A model generated the notes under the pieces. It did not search any database and was not told where the DNA came from. It saw only the letters and a program-made list of their open reading frames with translations. A program made the translations under genes and the position numbers. A DNA stretch of 64,000 nt from Plantago ovata (taxonomy: Eukaryota; Streptophyta; Magnoliopsida; Lamiales; Plantaginaceae), in NCBI GenBank assembly GCA_028274465.1, contig CM051457.1, positions 73,878,496 through 73,942,495 on the forward strand, read 5' to 3'. This document shows, piece by piece, positions 36,056 to 48,145 of this stretch (its first letter is position 1; the number at the start of each line of letters is the position of its first letter).

Positions 36056-36691
36056 TTAATACCACATTAAAATCTCTTAAAACTACAACACAACAGTAAC
36101 ATGCAACTAAACCTAAAATTTATATTTCAAAACCAGAACATTGGTCCTTAAAACGACAACAAAGACACCTATAACCATACCATGTCCTCAACAAACCCAA
36201 CGCAGTAGCATTATATATTTCTTAAAGCCAATAAGCCATACCAACTGTAATTAAAATCACACCAAAATGTCTTAAAGCTACAACGTGCGACTGAAGCTAA
36301 AAATCATCTCAAGGATGCTTAGAACCTTAACACAACTTCTTAACACCACACCAACACTTATTAAAACCACACCAGTATCTATTACAAGTATATCCCTAGC
36401 AGATTATACCGGCTCACAAAGTTACACATCTAATCCATCCATATCAATCAATCTCTATATTCAGTAAAAGCCACAACCAGAAACAATATACGATGACACA
36501 CATATACAGTCGAGTTAAACATCGCAAGCAATAACTTATATGCACACAAAGCACTAGATCTAGAGTTCAAATAGTTAGATCGAGATAAACACCATACATC
36601 AAGCTACAGCTCGAAACCAAATACACCAAATACATCAACAACTAGCAAATCTGATGATTTCTAAGCAATGAACCAGATCGAAACCTGATTT

Positions 36692-36970
36692 TCACGACAA
36701 AATAGAAAAAAATTGTTTGAAACGAGATAAGATAGAGAAATCATACATCAGTGAACCAATCATCATCATCGGCAGTAGTTGCGGTGTCGTTGTGTCATCT
36801 TCGTAAGTAGAGAGCTGCTGGCAGTACCAAATGCGGCGATTGGACTTGCAAATCGTAGCGTGGAGTGCGACGAGGCAAGCTGAAGCAGTAAAATCTCCCC
36901 CTAATAGTGTGGTGGTGACGGAGGTGGTGGTGGTGTAGTGGTGGCGGAGATGGAGGTGGTGGTTGTACAA
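36692..36970 (-). pseudogene. Coding-like segment in MULE-B (possible captured exon)
   Basis: A 92-codon minus-strand frame starting MYNHHLHLRHHYTTTT and followed by a donor-like region. It lies just inside the MULE terminus, after a ctctctct-rich UTR-like stretch, the position where Pack-MULEs carry captured first exons. It is rich in His and Thr at the start; I see no domain. It may be spurious. Confidence 0.3.
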
Positions 36971-37176
36971 TGGTGAGATTTAGAGAGAGAAAGAGAGAAA
37001 TTGTAGAAAGAGAGAGAAATTTGTGAAATGATTTAATTTGAGGGTTTTTGTGTATTCATATTAAACCTAGCTGATCAGATTTTGAGTGGGGCTGACCGAG
37101 CATTGGTTGAACCTAACCTTTCCTACTATATAGGAAAGATCTACCTCTCCATATACTTACTCTCTAGGTAGTTTAT

Positions 37177-38302
37177 TGAGTTTATCACTTGGAAATTTTT
37201 TTTTATTGCAACTTGTAACCTCGTAAATTATCTAAACTATGTTGGATGAGTTGAAAGTTGGAAAAGTTGGAGTGGACCTTACTCAATTTCTATTAAATAG
37301 ATTGAATTTAATCCTTTTTATTATTTTTTTGGAAAGAAATGGAGTATATAAAAATGTATAAAAACGTCTTAGAGAGAGACCAGACCTTTTTGCAATTAAC
37401 CAAAATAAAATAAAATTTGGTGGTTAAATTGTAATAAATTATTAAATGGGGTTTTTTACTGCAAATTACCCTTCTTTTTTGACACAGGACAGATTGATCC
37501 ATGGTGTCTTCTCTCTCTCGATTTATAAGCAATTACAACAATATATTTCCATCAAAATAATTTACTTGAATTGCTCGAGGTGGAGTAGGTTTGTCCTATA
37601 TATGTTAGGTCAATTTGCTTAATCTAAACTTGTATGAATTTGGCAGCAGGAGTGGACCCAAGGCGGGACAGGTGGCGTCCGCTTCCCCCCTCCCCCGAAA
37701 AAAAAATTGAATTTTTTTATGGGTAATATATACTTCGTACGATTTTTTTTTTATGTTTTGACCTCCCCAACTTTCTAAAAATCATGTAAATATTTCAAAT
37801 TTTTTATAGGTAATATATACTTCGTACGATTTTTTATGTTTTGACCTCCCCAACTTTCTAAAAATCATGTAAATATATTCCCCCACTGCAAATTATGGGT
37901 CCTCCCCTGTTTGACGGCTTAAACTCTGAATGGCATTTGTTGTTGATTTATGTTGGCATATGAAATTCTTGTTTACTTCTCTAGTTTGCCAATGGTCGTC
38001 ATCTGGAAGATACATGAATTGAATTGATAATGAATAATACATGTAGAGGATCCTTTGACTTTTCCGGGAAGAGGCATCATCGACTTATCAATGGTCCTCA
38101 TCTGGAAGATATATGAATTGAATTGGTAATGAATAATACCTGTATAGGATCCTTTGACTTTTTTTGGGAAGAGGCATCATCGACTTGGGTTCACTAATTG
38201 GTGTTGGCTTAGTGACATGGGTGTATTATTAGTTGGTTCGTGTATATCATATGTAATTATGGCTATGGGTTTTGTCTTGATTTTAGAAGGATTTATAAAG
38301 CA
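37177..38302. other. Spacer between MULE-B and the gypsy element
   Basis: No gene is supported. Contains two tandem duplications. One has copies at 37722-37793 and 37809-37876 (87-bp period, 'ggtaatatatacttcgtacg'). The other has copies at 37990-38088 and 38089-38186 (99-bp period, 'caatggtc.tcatctggaag'). Copies within each pair differ at few positions. Confidence 0.7.
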
Positions 38303-39320
38303 GGTTGATAGGAAATTAGTGTTTTCCTTTGGAGCGTCGTCGCGAGGCGACAATAGTGCTTTCCTCTGGAGCGTCTGAAGCGTGAAGCGTGAGTCTTCAA
38401 GCGCCTTCCATTCTTGTGCCTAGGACCTGAGATATAACTTAGCAAGAGGGGGGAGGGTTAGTGCCACAAGCCCGGCTTGTCAATGATCAAGCCGGAGGGA
38501 CGACTTTACGTGTAGGGAGTTGATAGGCTTCCCTAGTAAATGTAGAGTGAGAAAGTAGAGTATTGGGATGGGTGATCATTGAATGATTGAATGATATAAT
38601 GGTTGGTACCTTGAATGGGGTGAGCCCCTATTTATACTAGCAATAGTATATTGCCTGATCTCCTAGGATCGTGACACGTGTTCGGTCCGAATTGAGCCTC
38701 CATTAGGCTTAGGCCCATGGGCTTTGGCCCAGACCTATTGCTAGAGCTGGCAGGGGTAAAGTGGTCCTTTCGGTGCCGGAAGGCTAGTAGGGCGTGTGTT
38801 GCCTTGGTACCGTCAGAGAACGGGGTAGTAGGACGCACCTTAAGCTCCTACGGTCCGAGGACCACCTTTTCCTCTGGACCAGGACTTATGCTATTTAGCT
38901 CTTCCTTGTCGGAAGGAGAGCCGCTAAGGTCCGAGGACCACCTTTTCCTATGGACCATGACTTAGGATATTAGCTCTTCCTTGTCGAAAGGAGAGCCGCT
39001 AAGGTCCGAGGACCACCTTTTCCTCTGGACCAGTACTTAGGCTATTAGCTCTTCCTTGTCGGAAGGAGAGCCGCTACGGTCCGAGGACCACCTTTTCCTC
39101 TGGACCTGGACTTAGGCTATTAGCTCTTCCTTGTCGGAAGGAGAGCCGCTACGGTCCGAGGACCACCATTTCCTATGGACCAGGACTTAGGCTATTTTTT
39201 CTAATCTCTTGCTGGGATGACTATGGTGCTGGGTAGTAGGACCCTTTTATCGTGGTCAGACCCGACGCCCTAGTACGCTTTTAGGCGCCCTTAGGGGTTG
39301 GACATATTCCGACACCAACA
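38303..39320 (-). repeat. 3' LTR of the Tat-lineage element
   Basis: About 1018 bp; on the minus strand it begins tgttggtgtcggaatatgtc (39320 leftward) and ends near cctatcaac. It pairs with the right-hand LTR from 51096. A TATA box (tataaatagggg on the minus strand) lies at about 38625-38636. It contains five copies of a 75-bp tandem unit (about 38850-39200). Confidence 0.8.
38850..39200. repeat. 75-bp tandem array in the 3' LTR (five units)
   Basis: Units begin at about 38852, 38928, 39003, 39078 and 39153. Each carries the palindrome ggtccgaggacc, then 'ttttcctctggacc' and 'ggctattagctcttccttg'. The 5' LTR has about four units (51655-51950). Confidence 0.75.
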
Positions 39321-39335
39321 TATGCTCCCCTAGTT
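39321..39335 (-). other. Polypurine tract of the Tat-lineage element
   Basis: On the minus strand the bases just before the 3' LTR read ctaggggagcata, a purine-rich tract in the position expected for plus-strand priming. Confidence 0.6.
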
Positions 39336-39895
39336 TCCAAGTATCTTAGTAGAAGATAGTTGCGGAACTATTAAGTTCAAGTCGGACTTCTCTTCAATTT
39401 TGAAGTATTGTCCGATGTATGGGTGCAAAAAAGTTTTTCCTTGCGACCTGTATGGTTTTCATAATCTTTCCGTCCTTCTATCTCTCCCTCCTCTCATTTT
39501 TATGGTCCGAGTAGACGGTACTCGGAGCATAAAAAGAGGTATTTGTATGAGAGAGATTTAATCCGGGTAAGCTTATGTAACTGCATAGGGGTCGAGGAGT
39601 GACTTTGGCGTCCGATGAGCGATATAACATCCTAGGAGCATGTGTCCGGAGAAGTTTCCAAGTTTTCGGAGTTTTTGATTACTCCTCCCCAATTTTTTTT
39701 TTACCTGCTCGAGGAGCAAGTTTGACAAACTTCGCCTCAGGGCGTACGCGCTCCCGCTATCTTGCCCTAATTCGCGGCGCTCCGAGGGAAAAATCGTCAT
39801 TGGATGACGTGGCTTGACCTGGGCCTTCCGTCTCCTCGCGAGTGTGGCCCAGATCCGTCGGCCCATATACGACGGTTCGACTTCCCATGCTACCC

Positions 39896-39960
39896 CCTTA
39901 TAAATAGGGGTAATTAGATTCATTCGCAATATTTTCGCCCAAAATCACTTCAGAGAAAAT
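39896..39960 (+). promoter_or_regulatory. TATA box and start region of the antisense gene
   Basis: TATAAATA at 39899-39906 within cttataaataggggtaat, followed about 30 bp later by an A/C-rich start region. The 12-base core tataaatagggg is identical to the TATA region of the element's own LTRs on the other strand. It lies about 580 bp before the antisense open frame, with a probable intron in between (acceptor 'ttgtttag' just before the ATG at 40489). Confidence 0.55.
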
Positions 39961-40488
39961 TGACTTGGCCGAGTAGCAATTGAATAGGTCGAGAAGCAGA
40001 GGTGGTCGAACAGTTGCTGTCATCGCGCGAGGAGGTTGGTCGAGCGGTATCCGTAGTCGAGTGCAGAGAGTATTCGAGCAAGGTATCTTAGTCGAGTGAC
40101 CGTTCGTCCGGAGGCAATTACGTTTGATTGCTCATTTTTCTTTTTTCTTGCTTTTTTGGATTTTTGCTATGCTTTTCCTTCTTGTATTCGCTCTTTTATG
40201 CTTTATGGTTCTCGATAATTTTGTTGTCCTCGCTCACCTATTATTTTCGTCATCCCCTTTCCTCCCTAACTGGTAGTCGGCCCGCCTTCCTTCGGAACTG
40301 GTGGTCGGTCGACTATAATATCTGCCTTGTAGATTTTTGTTTCTTCGCATAGCCGAACACTTGTGATTTAGTATTTTTGTCATTGTACATCTCTATTATG
40401 AGATTTGTACTTAAAAAATATCTAAATTGACCTCTCAGACTGTAAGTAACCCACGTTGATTGATACTTTTCCTCTTCCTTTGTTTAGG

Positions 40489-43400
40489 ATGTCCGAGAGG
40501 AGCGATAGCGAAAACTTGTCCGAAGGTCGAGGGTACGAGAACGACGAGAGTCCAATGTCTGCTGGCTTCCTTGAGGATGGGTTGCCCGAGGGAGAGGTTC
40601 CCGAGGAGGGCAAGGAGGTGGCAAGTACACCTCCGGAGGATCGACTATTCTCCTGGAGGAAAGGAGCGAGGAACGACTACGACCTCAACGATCCCTTGAT
40701 TAACGACGAAGTTGAGGCGAGTGCCGAGCACAACATTCCTCCTGAGATGATAAGTGCCGCGGCCGAGATCGGAGGTTTCTATTATAGAGCTGGTGGTCGA
40801 TCGGACCCCTTAGAACCCATAATCCATAGTTTTGAGGATGATGCGGTGGTCGCCTTAGAGGGTCCTAAAGCAATTCAAATTGAGGACCATTCTTCCTTCT
40901 GACGAGTTGGAAGTCCAAGCCCTGTGAGGTACTTACCGCCGGGCTATTATAATAGAGTTGTGACTGTGTCCTCGGACGAAGACATTTGTCGGCCACCTAT
41001 AAGTGTTGATGGGGCTGGTCCGAGTAGGAGTAAACCCCCACCTTATGCCCGAAATGAGACAAGCGATTCTTTTGTTGACGCGCCCGAGGAGCAAGGTGGA
41101 GATGAGTGTGAGGGAAGTTCCGAGAGTGGTCGGGAGGAGGAAGACATTCCTCAACAAACTGAAGAAGTTGTGGAGCAAGATGAGGTTGCTAACCAAGTAT
41201 CTGTGGCCGAGGACATTGGGACTTCTAGGATCGCCTCGAGGAGAAAGAGAAGGCGGAAGGGAGAGCCAGTTTCTCCTAAGTTTGCAAAAGATGGTCGTTC
41301 GAGGGGAGCGGCCTCCTCGGCTGCTAAGTTCACTCGTGTTGTTTCTGAAGTTCACCACCCGGACCCGAAAGGCGAGATGAATGCGGATGGTGACATTCCA
41401 ACCGTAGAGACCACCATTACAGAGGAAGAGATTCCACACCTCCGGTGGATATATTGTTTGCCCGCGACGAAGGCTGAAATTATCCTCCCGACACCTGATC
41501 AGACTTTTTACAACCCTCCTCCGGGGTAGTTAGCCGTGCATACCATTGCTTTGGAGCGAGGATGGTGGATGCCGTTTTGCGATGCTTTCCGAGACTTGCT
41601 CAATGACCTTGGTCTCGCTCCAGCCCAAATCATTCCGAGCTCGCTCGGTACGCTAGTATGCTATGGGGTCTTCTGCCATATAAAGAAGATTCCCGTAAAT
41701 TTCTCTACATTCATACAAATCTTTCAAGTATCACTTAGTCCGAGGAATCCCCACTTCTATTTCTTCTCTACTCGGCCGGGTTTCGCCTTTCTTAAGGAGG
41801 CTCCGACCTCCATCGGGTGCCGATGGTGGTCGCGTTACTTTTATGTGCGCAAGGCACGGAAGTCGGGATGTCGGACGCTGATCTTGATTGGGGTGTTCCG
41901 AAGAAATTCTTCCGAGGGACCTGGAGACCCAAGGCAAGCCTACAAGCGAAGTCGAAGGAAATGGTTCCTTGGGCTGCTCGCTTCCAAAGACAAAACTTGC
42001 TTCCGGACACCAAAAGATACTTTTATTGGGCCTTGAATCTTCAACCTTTGCCGTATTTGGCAAACTTGACCGAGCCGGTGTACTGTGGCTTCGAAAAAGA
42101 TTTTGGTAAGTCATTGTCCGAGGGACGACTTGTGCGAGGAGCAACTCTTTGCTCGAGTTGCTAGTTTTGTTTTCCTTCCGAGTAGCCATTTTCATACTTA
42201 GTTAATTTTGCTCTTGTTTGCTCCTCGCGCCTTTATGACATTGTGCTCCTCGCGCCTTTATATGTTTGTTGGTCCTCGGACATTATACTCTTTCTTCTCG
42301 GACACTAATCAATCTTTTCTTGTAGATTATTGGCTTAAGTGGATCATGTCAGAGACCCTTGAGGCCGGGAGGAAGCAACGCGTCGCTCAGCGCAAGCTCG
42401 TCCAGCAACAGAAGCTGGATAAGGTGATGAGCACTCCGTCACATATTCCTTGCGAGCCGCTGAGGAGTGCTTCTGTCCATAAGGACAATATGGCTCGTCG
42501 GGAGAGAGACAGGGAGCCTCAGCTCGAGATGGCCTTGCCACAAACCAAGAAGGCTGATGATGAGCCCAGGATGACAAGAAGTCCAAAAAGAACAAGAGGA
42601 GCTCCGAGGACGAAGGTGGTCGAGCATCTAAGCGGTCCAAGAGGGGCAAAGGCAAAGGCAAGGAGATAGTCACCGATGAGGAACTTTTTGATGAGGTCAA
42701 CCGAATCATGGCGCTCGACGAGTTCGACCGGGCACATGAATTGAGCTAGGTCTCGCGCAAGGTAATTCTTAATTTTTTGCTTCTTTTCACAAAAAATTTC
42801 TAAGTGTTGCTTCTCGGACATCTTTACTTATAGTGCTCCTCGGCCCATTTGTATTTTTTGCATCTTTCTGCTATCGTTGGAGCCTATGGAAAACTTGATG
42901 CTGATAAGGGTGCTCTAGAGGAAGTTGCTAACCTCCATCTTCAGGTGCAAGAAGCTAATGAGCGTGCTCGAGCAATGGAGGAAGACTTGCGGGTCGAGGT
43001 AAATAAGGTGCAGAGGCAGAACAAGGCGTGGAAGGATGTCTGGAACAATTTGTCTATTAAGGCCGCTCGCTTCAAGGACGCCGTCCTCGGGTATCTCAAG
43101 GATACTCGGTTCGAAGGAGCCAAAGCTTTCTACGAGTCCCCTTCCTACCGCCTGAAGCTTCAAGAGACCAAAGAGGCGTCTCGCGAGGATGGCTTCTACT
43201 CTTCGCTCGACCAGCTCAAGGCTAAAGGCCTTTTGTCCGAGGAGTTTGACTCTGATGCCGCTGGTTTGAGGGACAACAAGCGGGGTGACTTCTCCGACTA
43301 CCCGAACTTAATTGTTTCCGACGAGGAGCACAAGGCTTGTGAGTTTGGAGCTATTGTTGCTAATCCGGAGGTGCCTTATCCCGAGAAGTTGGTCTCCTTC

Positions 43401-43614
43401 CTTCCTGGGTTCTGAAGGTACTCCGACTAGGGCTAGTTGAGCCTTTCGAGAGGGCGGGTACTCGCAACATCATTGGCTGAAGCTTCCTGGACCCGTCCTC
43501 GGACGTGATCCCAACTCTGAATTCCCGGAGGTAATCAAGTACAAAGAGTTCCTTGAAGCCGAGAGGAAGAAGGCCGGCTCCGGAGGTAGTCTAGCGGGAG
43601 AAGGGGCTAGCTAG
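40489..43614 (+). pseudogene. Antisense gene of the Tat-lineage element (Transposase_28-like, broken)
   Basis: Plus-strand coding remnant, opposite to gag-pol. Parts in order: an acidic N-terminal part (from 40489, MSERSDSENLSEGRGYENDE); a basic RRKRRRKGEP stretch near 41250; a conserved block near 41540-41860 (LGLAPAQIIP..., then RWWSRYFYVR) of the type annotated as 'putative gypsy type transposon' (PF04195-like); and a coiled-coil-like C-terminal region (about 42890-43410). Such antisense frames are known in Tat-lineage elements and their function is unclear. Broken, with several breaks. GC content is higher than in the surrounding host DNA. Confidence 0.65.
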
Positions 43615-43883
43615 GTTACCGGCAATGGAAGCTTTCATGCCGAGGAAGGTCGTCGTCCAGAGGCAAGCCAACATGACGCTCAAAGGTCTCCTCTTAGTTC
43701 TCCCCAAAGATCGCTCTCCGGAAGCAGGACTCATTGAAGGCCGAGTATGCTCGGTTATCTTTGTAAAAATTATGGACAAGTACTTTTCTTCTTTTGCTAG
43801 TCGGACAAGTTAACTAATTTGGCCCTCAGAGGCATGCTCGGAAGAGCTCTTTTTGATGCTCCGCTGGTCTTAGGCATATCTTT

Positions 43884-44175
43884 TTGTAAATCGTACATTG
43901 CTCTTCCTTTTGCCCGATGATCTTTTATGCTAGTCGCTCTTTTATATGTCGCTTTTTTCCTTGCATTCTTCCTCTTTAACTTTGCCATGTCGCAAAGCAT
44001 TATGCAAGTTTTCATAAGATGCTTCTTATGCTTTGTAAATCGTACATTGCTCTTCCTTTTGCCCGATGATCTTTTATGCTAGTCGCTCTTTTATATGTCG
44101 CTTTTTTCCTTGCATTCTTCCTCTTTAACTTTGCCATGTCGCAAAGCATTATGCAAGTTTTCATAAGATGCTTCT
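43884..44175. repeat. 149-bp direct tandem duplication
   Basis: Copies at 43884-44026 and 44033-44175 ('gtaaatcgtacattgctc' to 'cataagatgcttct') appear identical over about 143 bp. They lie inside the gypsy element downstream of the antisense gene. Identity of the copies against 5% LTR divergence implies a duplication younger than the insertion, or an assembly artefact. Confidence 0.75.
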
Positions 44176-45205
44176 GCAGGTACTTGTTTCTCATTCATTG
44201 TACTTAGAAAATATTCTAAGTATGGGTCGTCGGATGCTTGCAAGGTAAGTTATACTTCACGCACTTGGATCGACTTAGTGGTTAGTCGGCCTTTTAGGCT
44301 TCATGCGTAGTCGGACCAACTTAGCACTTCACGTGCTTCACGACGCTTAGAGGCTTGTCGTAGCCTCTTTTTCGTTTTTGCAAAATTTCCTGAGTATAGA
44401 GATTTGCTAGTCGGGCGCCTTGCTGGTCGACCTCCTTTGCTAGTCGGCCTCTATGTATTTGCGGAGATCAACATAAAAATTTCACCAAGTATGGAGTCGT
44501 GTTAGTCGGGCGCATCAATCCCTTGATGCCTTCCGACACTTTTGAACGCATGCTAGTCGAGCAAGGTTAATTGATAGTGTCGTCGGTCCTTAGGTAATTG
44601 AGTGTGTCGTCGAGCACACTTTTTCTCCCTTATAATTTTCTCCAAAAAATCCAAGGAAAAAACTTCTTGTGGACGTCGGACTAGTTATGGTCCTCGGACT
44701 ACTTTAAGGTTGGCCGAGGAGCGGATCGTCGGACCATTGTGCGTCCGGGGATCTCCGACTCGAAAACTTCTCAAAAATTTTTCCCGAGACATATTTTTCT
44801 TGTCTTGAAAAACTGAGAAGATAAGAATTTTTTACCTTTCGACCATTATTTCTTTCCTTCGGAGCCCCTTATCTAGTTACGAATTTTTGTGTTGCCTTTT
44901 GTGATCTTATATCTGCCTTTCGCGCAAGTAAGACAATACTTCAAACTGAAAGAGTTGCATTGATTTGACGAAAATTCAATTACAACGGTGGGCTTCGAGG
45001 CCACGCCAAAGGGCGAAACAAAAACTGAACTAGAAATCATAAACTAGCGAAAGGGGGCCTTCCACAGGAGCTCATCAAAACCTTGCATAATTCTCCAATG
45101 CCTTCTAGGCATAAAACCTCTGGAGATTGGTGGTGTTCCAAGTGTTCTTCAACCCATTTCCTTCGGCATCCTCCAAGCGATAAATTCCATTGGAATTGGC
45201 TTCCA

Positions 45206-47266
45206 CTATCTTGTAAGGGCCTTCCACTTGGGTTCCATCTTCTGTGGATTTCCTAGAATGTCCGCCTTGCGGAGTACCAAGTCCCCAACTTGAAAATCTC
45301 TGTCCTTGACATGCTCGTTGTAGGCATTTGCGACAATGGCTTGGTAGAGCAAGATGTTTGCCAATGCTCTGGTCCTTGATTCTTCGAGCATTTCAAGGTC
45401 GAACATTCTTGCTTCATGGTTGTCCTCTGGTTGGTAGCATTGAATTCTCAATGTCTCTTGCACATTCTCGGCAGGGATTACTGCCTCCGAACCATAGACA
45501 AGGGAGAATGGAGTTTCCCTTGTAGCTGTCTTTGAAGTAGTGCGATAGGCCCAGAGGACGCCATCGAGTTGCTCGACCCAACTTCCTTGGTACGCTAAAA
45601 ACCTTTTCTTCAAGCTCCTCACGAGCGTCTTGTTGGTGGACTCGGTTTGGCCATTAGCTTGGGGATATCCCACTGAAGTAAAGCGCCTTTCGATCTTTAT
45701 CCTCTCTCACCATGCGTTGAACTTGGCTCCGGAGAACTGAGAACCGTTGTCGGACACAAGGACCCTTGGTAAGCCAAACCTACACACAATATTCCTCCAG
45801 ACAAAGACCATGACTTTCTTCTCGCTGATTACTGAAACCGCTTCCGCCTCTGCCCATTTGCTAAAATATTCTACGGCGACAATGATAAATTTTTTCTGTC
45901 CAGTTCCTTTGGGCAATGGTCCAACTATGTCGATTCCCCATCTGTCGAAGGGGCATGTGATCTTGGCGGGTCCGGACGCTAATGCATATTTTGACAAGGC
46001 ATCCGCCCTACCATTGAATTCTCTAGCAAATTTTTCCACTTCGCACTCTTCAAAGTGTGCCATTTCTTCTTTGATAGCGTCCCTGTACTCTAGCAAGGAG
46101 CTCTTCTTCGCTTTGAATGCTTCGGACAGCTGCCTCTCGGCCAACTGTGAGTCGGTAAAAAGTTTGATTTTCTTCACTTGAAGTGCTTTGGCCATCCGGA
46201 GACCAATGAGAATTTCTTCATATTCAGCTTCATTGTTTGAGACCGAGAAGCCTAAGGTCACAACATATTCCAACTCCGCTCCTCCGGGGCTCCTGAGGTA
46301 AATTCCAATTCCTTCGGACCTCCCGCAAGACGCATCTACTTGTAAAATCCAAACATCTCCATGATCTTTTAGTTCCTTTGGCTCGGGAAGCATGATTTCT
46401 TGGACCGGTTCCTCCGGACCCTTGGCTATTTCCTTTGGACCTTTTGCTGTTTCCTCCGGACCCTCCGTCGCGGGTTTTGGTCCTTGGACGATGATCTGAG
46501 AATTTACTTCTTCCATGGCCACATCGTTGAGAAGGAACATGTGACTGGGGGTATACTCTTCCTTTCGGTCATTGGTCTCAGGACGACAAAGCATAGCGTT
46601 TTCGGCGTTGGACATGTCAATTTCCCTACTAGCTTGGGCTAGTTCCTTGAATCCTTTCAATGCCGCTTCTAGGGCCTTGAAGTGTTTGCTGACTTGTGGT
46701 CCTTGGGAGTCAATCATCATAGCGGAGTCTGATTGAGCTTCCTTTGGGTCGACATCCATAGGGTCCTTGGCGGGATACTCAGCCAAGAAATCCGCTAGGA
46801 CTTGAGCTTTCTTTGCTAACGGGGCTTGGTAGTTGATGTCGAACTCGCTAAGATCGATTGCCCATCTTGCTAGTCTTCCACTCATTTCCGGTCGCCCTAG
46901 AACTTGCTTGAGAGGTTGGCTTGTTAAGACAATCACCTTATGTGCACCAAAGTACGGTTTGAGCCTCCTTGCGGTGTAGACCAAGGCAAACGACAATCTC
47001 TCAATGTCCAAGTACCTCGTCTCCGAACCTGTAAGCGCCTTGCTCAAATAATAGATCGGCATATGATCATTCCCTTGGATCCGTACTAGGACGGAACTTA
47101 TTGCCTCCGGGGTGGTCGCAAGGTAGAGGTATAATGGTTCTCCGTCCACCGGCTTGGATAACAAAGGTGGCGACAACAAGTATTGCTTCAGTTTCTCAAA
47201 AGCCTCTTCACATTCCTTTGTCCATTCAAACTGATTACTCTTCCCCAGGACCTTGAAGAAGGGCAA
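45206..47266 (-). pseudogene. RNase H, second RNase H and integrase region of Tat pol (fossil)
   Basis: Minus-strand remnants. The first RNase H is at about 47200-46770 (FEKLKQYLLSPPLL..., YYLSKALTGSE). A linker is followed by a second RNase H at about 46370-45970 (WILQVDASCGRS..., FTDSQLAE, GRADALSKYA). Integrase landmarks are RWGIDIVGPLPKG and LVSDNGSQF (to 45707) and GYPQANGQTE with LWAYRTT (45673-45206). The second RNase H is the feature that places the element in the Tat lineage. Broken. Confidence 0.75.
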
Positions 47267-47452
47267 GTTCTTCTCGGCCGATCTAGAGATGAAACGACTT
47301 AGAGCGATGGATTTTCCAACTAATTGATGTACCTCATTGAGTGTCCTTGGTTGCGGAAGGTCAATGATGGCTTTGATCTTTTATGGATTTGCTTCTATTC
47401 CTCTTTTGGTCACTACGTAACCAAGGAACTTGCCTCCCTTGACACCAAACGT

Positions 47453-48145
47453 TCACTTTGCTGGATTAAGTTTCATACCATACTTCCTCAGGACCGCGAA
47501 ACACTTGTTAAGGTGTTCGACGTGTTGGTCCTCCGTCTTTCTTTTCACTAGCATGTCATCAACATAAACTTCCATGGTTTTTCCTATCTCTTCCTTGTAC
47601 ATCTTGTTCACTAGGCGTTGGTAAGTTTCTCCCGCGTTCTTGAGTCCGAAAGGCATGACGTTGAAGCAGTAGACGTTGCCATTGGCAAAGAAGGCTGTCT
47701 TGGGCACATCGTCCCTCGCCATCTTGATTTGGTAAAAGCCTTGGTAGGCGTCCAAGAAGCTAAGTAGTACACATCCGACGGTGGAATCCATAAGTTGATC
47801 AATCCTTGGATGGGGATAAGGATCCTTCGGACAAAACTTGTTGAGGCGAGTGAAGTTATTGCACATTCTCCATTTCCCTTCGCCCTTTTCTACTAGGACA
47901 ACTTTGCAAACCCAATTGGAGTATCTTAATTCCTTGATGTGCCCTGCTTTCAATAGCCTCCGAACCTCAGCTTCAATAATGGCTTTGTCCTCCGGACCAA
48001 AGTCTCTTCGCTTCTCGCGAATATGGGTGATCCTGGGATCTAAGTTCAGATGGTGAACCGCGACCCTAAGGTCGATTCCTTTGAGATCCTCCGTACTCCA
48101 TGCAAAGACATCATTGTTGTCCCTGAGGCATTGGATGACCTTCAT
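47453..48145 (-). pseudogene. Reverse transcriptase region of Tat pol (fossil)
   Basis: Minus-strand frame with reverse-transcriptase motifs in order: GKWRMCNNFTRLNKFCPKD, LLSFLDAYQGFYQI, FNVMPFGLKNAG and the catalytic MEVYVDDMLVK. These agree with Ty3/gypsy chromovirus-like and Tat reverse transcriptases. Confidence 0.85.

Larger units (their letters stand above)
34380..36400. repeat. Degenerate minisatellite in MULE-B, two opposed blocks split by C3
   Basis: About 34380-34590 carries 'tggtgtggttttaag' variants; about 34815-35256 and 36066-36400 carry the complement 'ttaaaaccacaac'. The conserved exon-like segment (34680-34812) lies between the opposed blocks, the mirror image of the MULE-A layout. 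The repeat unit is irregular (about 30-60 bp). Confidence 0.7.
34292..37168 (-). mobile_element. MULE-B: same family as MULE-A, opposite orientation
   Basis: The left end (ggtaaagtctagggatagg, then hairpin cctttcctaaatcaatggaaagg at 34312-34334) matches the right end of MULE-A. The right end (hairpin about 37116-37138, then a terminal repeat) matches MULE-A's left end. An 8-bp repeat tagtttat at 34284-34291 and 37169-37176 is the likely target duplication, although the right terminus has a few extra bases compared with MULE-A. Interior: minisatellite blocks, the conserved exon-like segment, an inserted family-C MITE (C3) and a coding-like segment near 36700-36970. No transposase was found. 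Confidence 0.7.
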
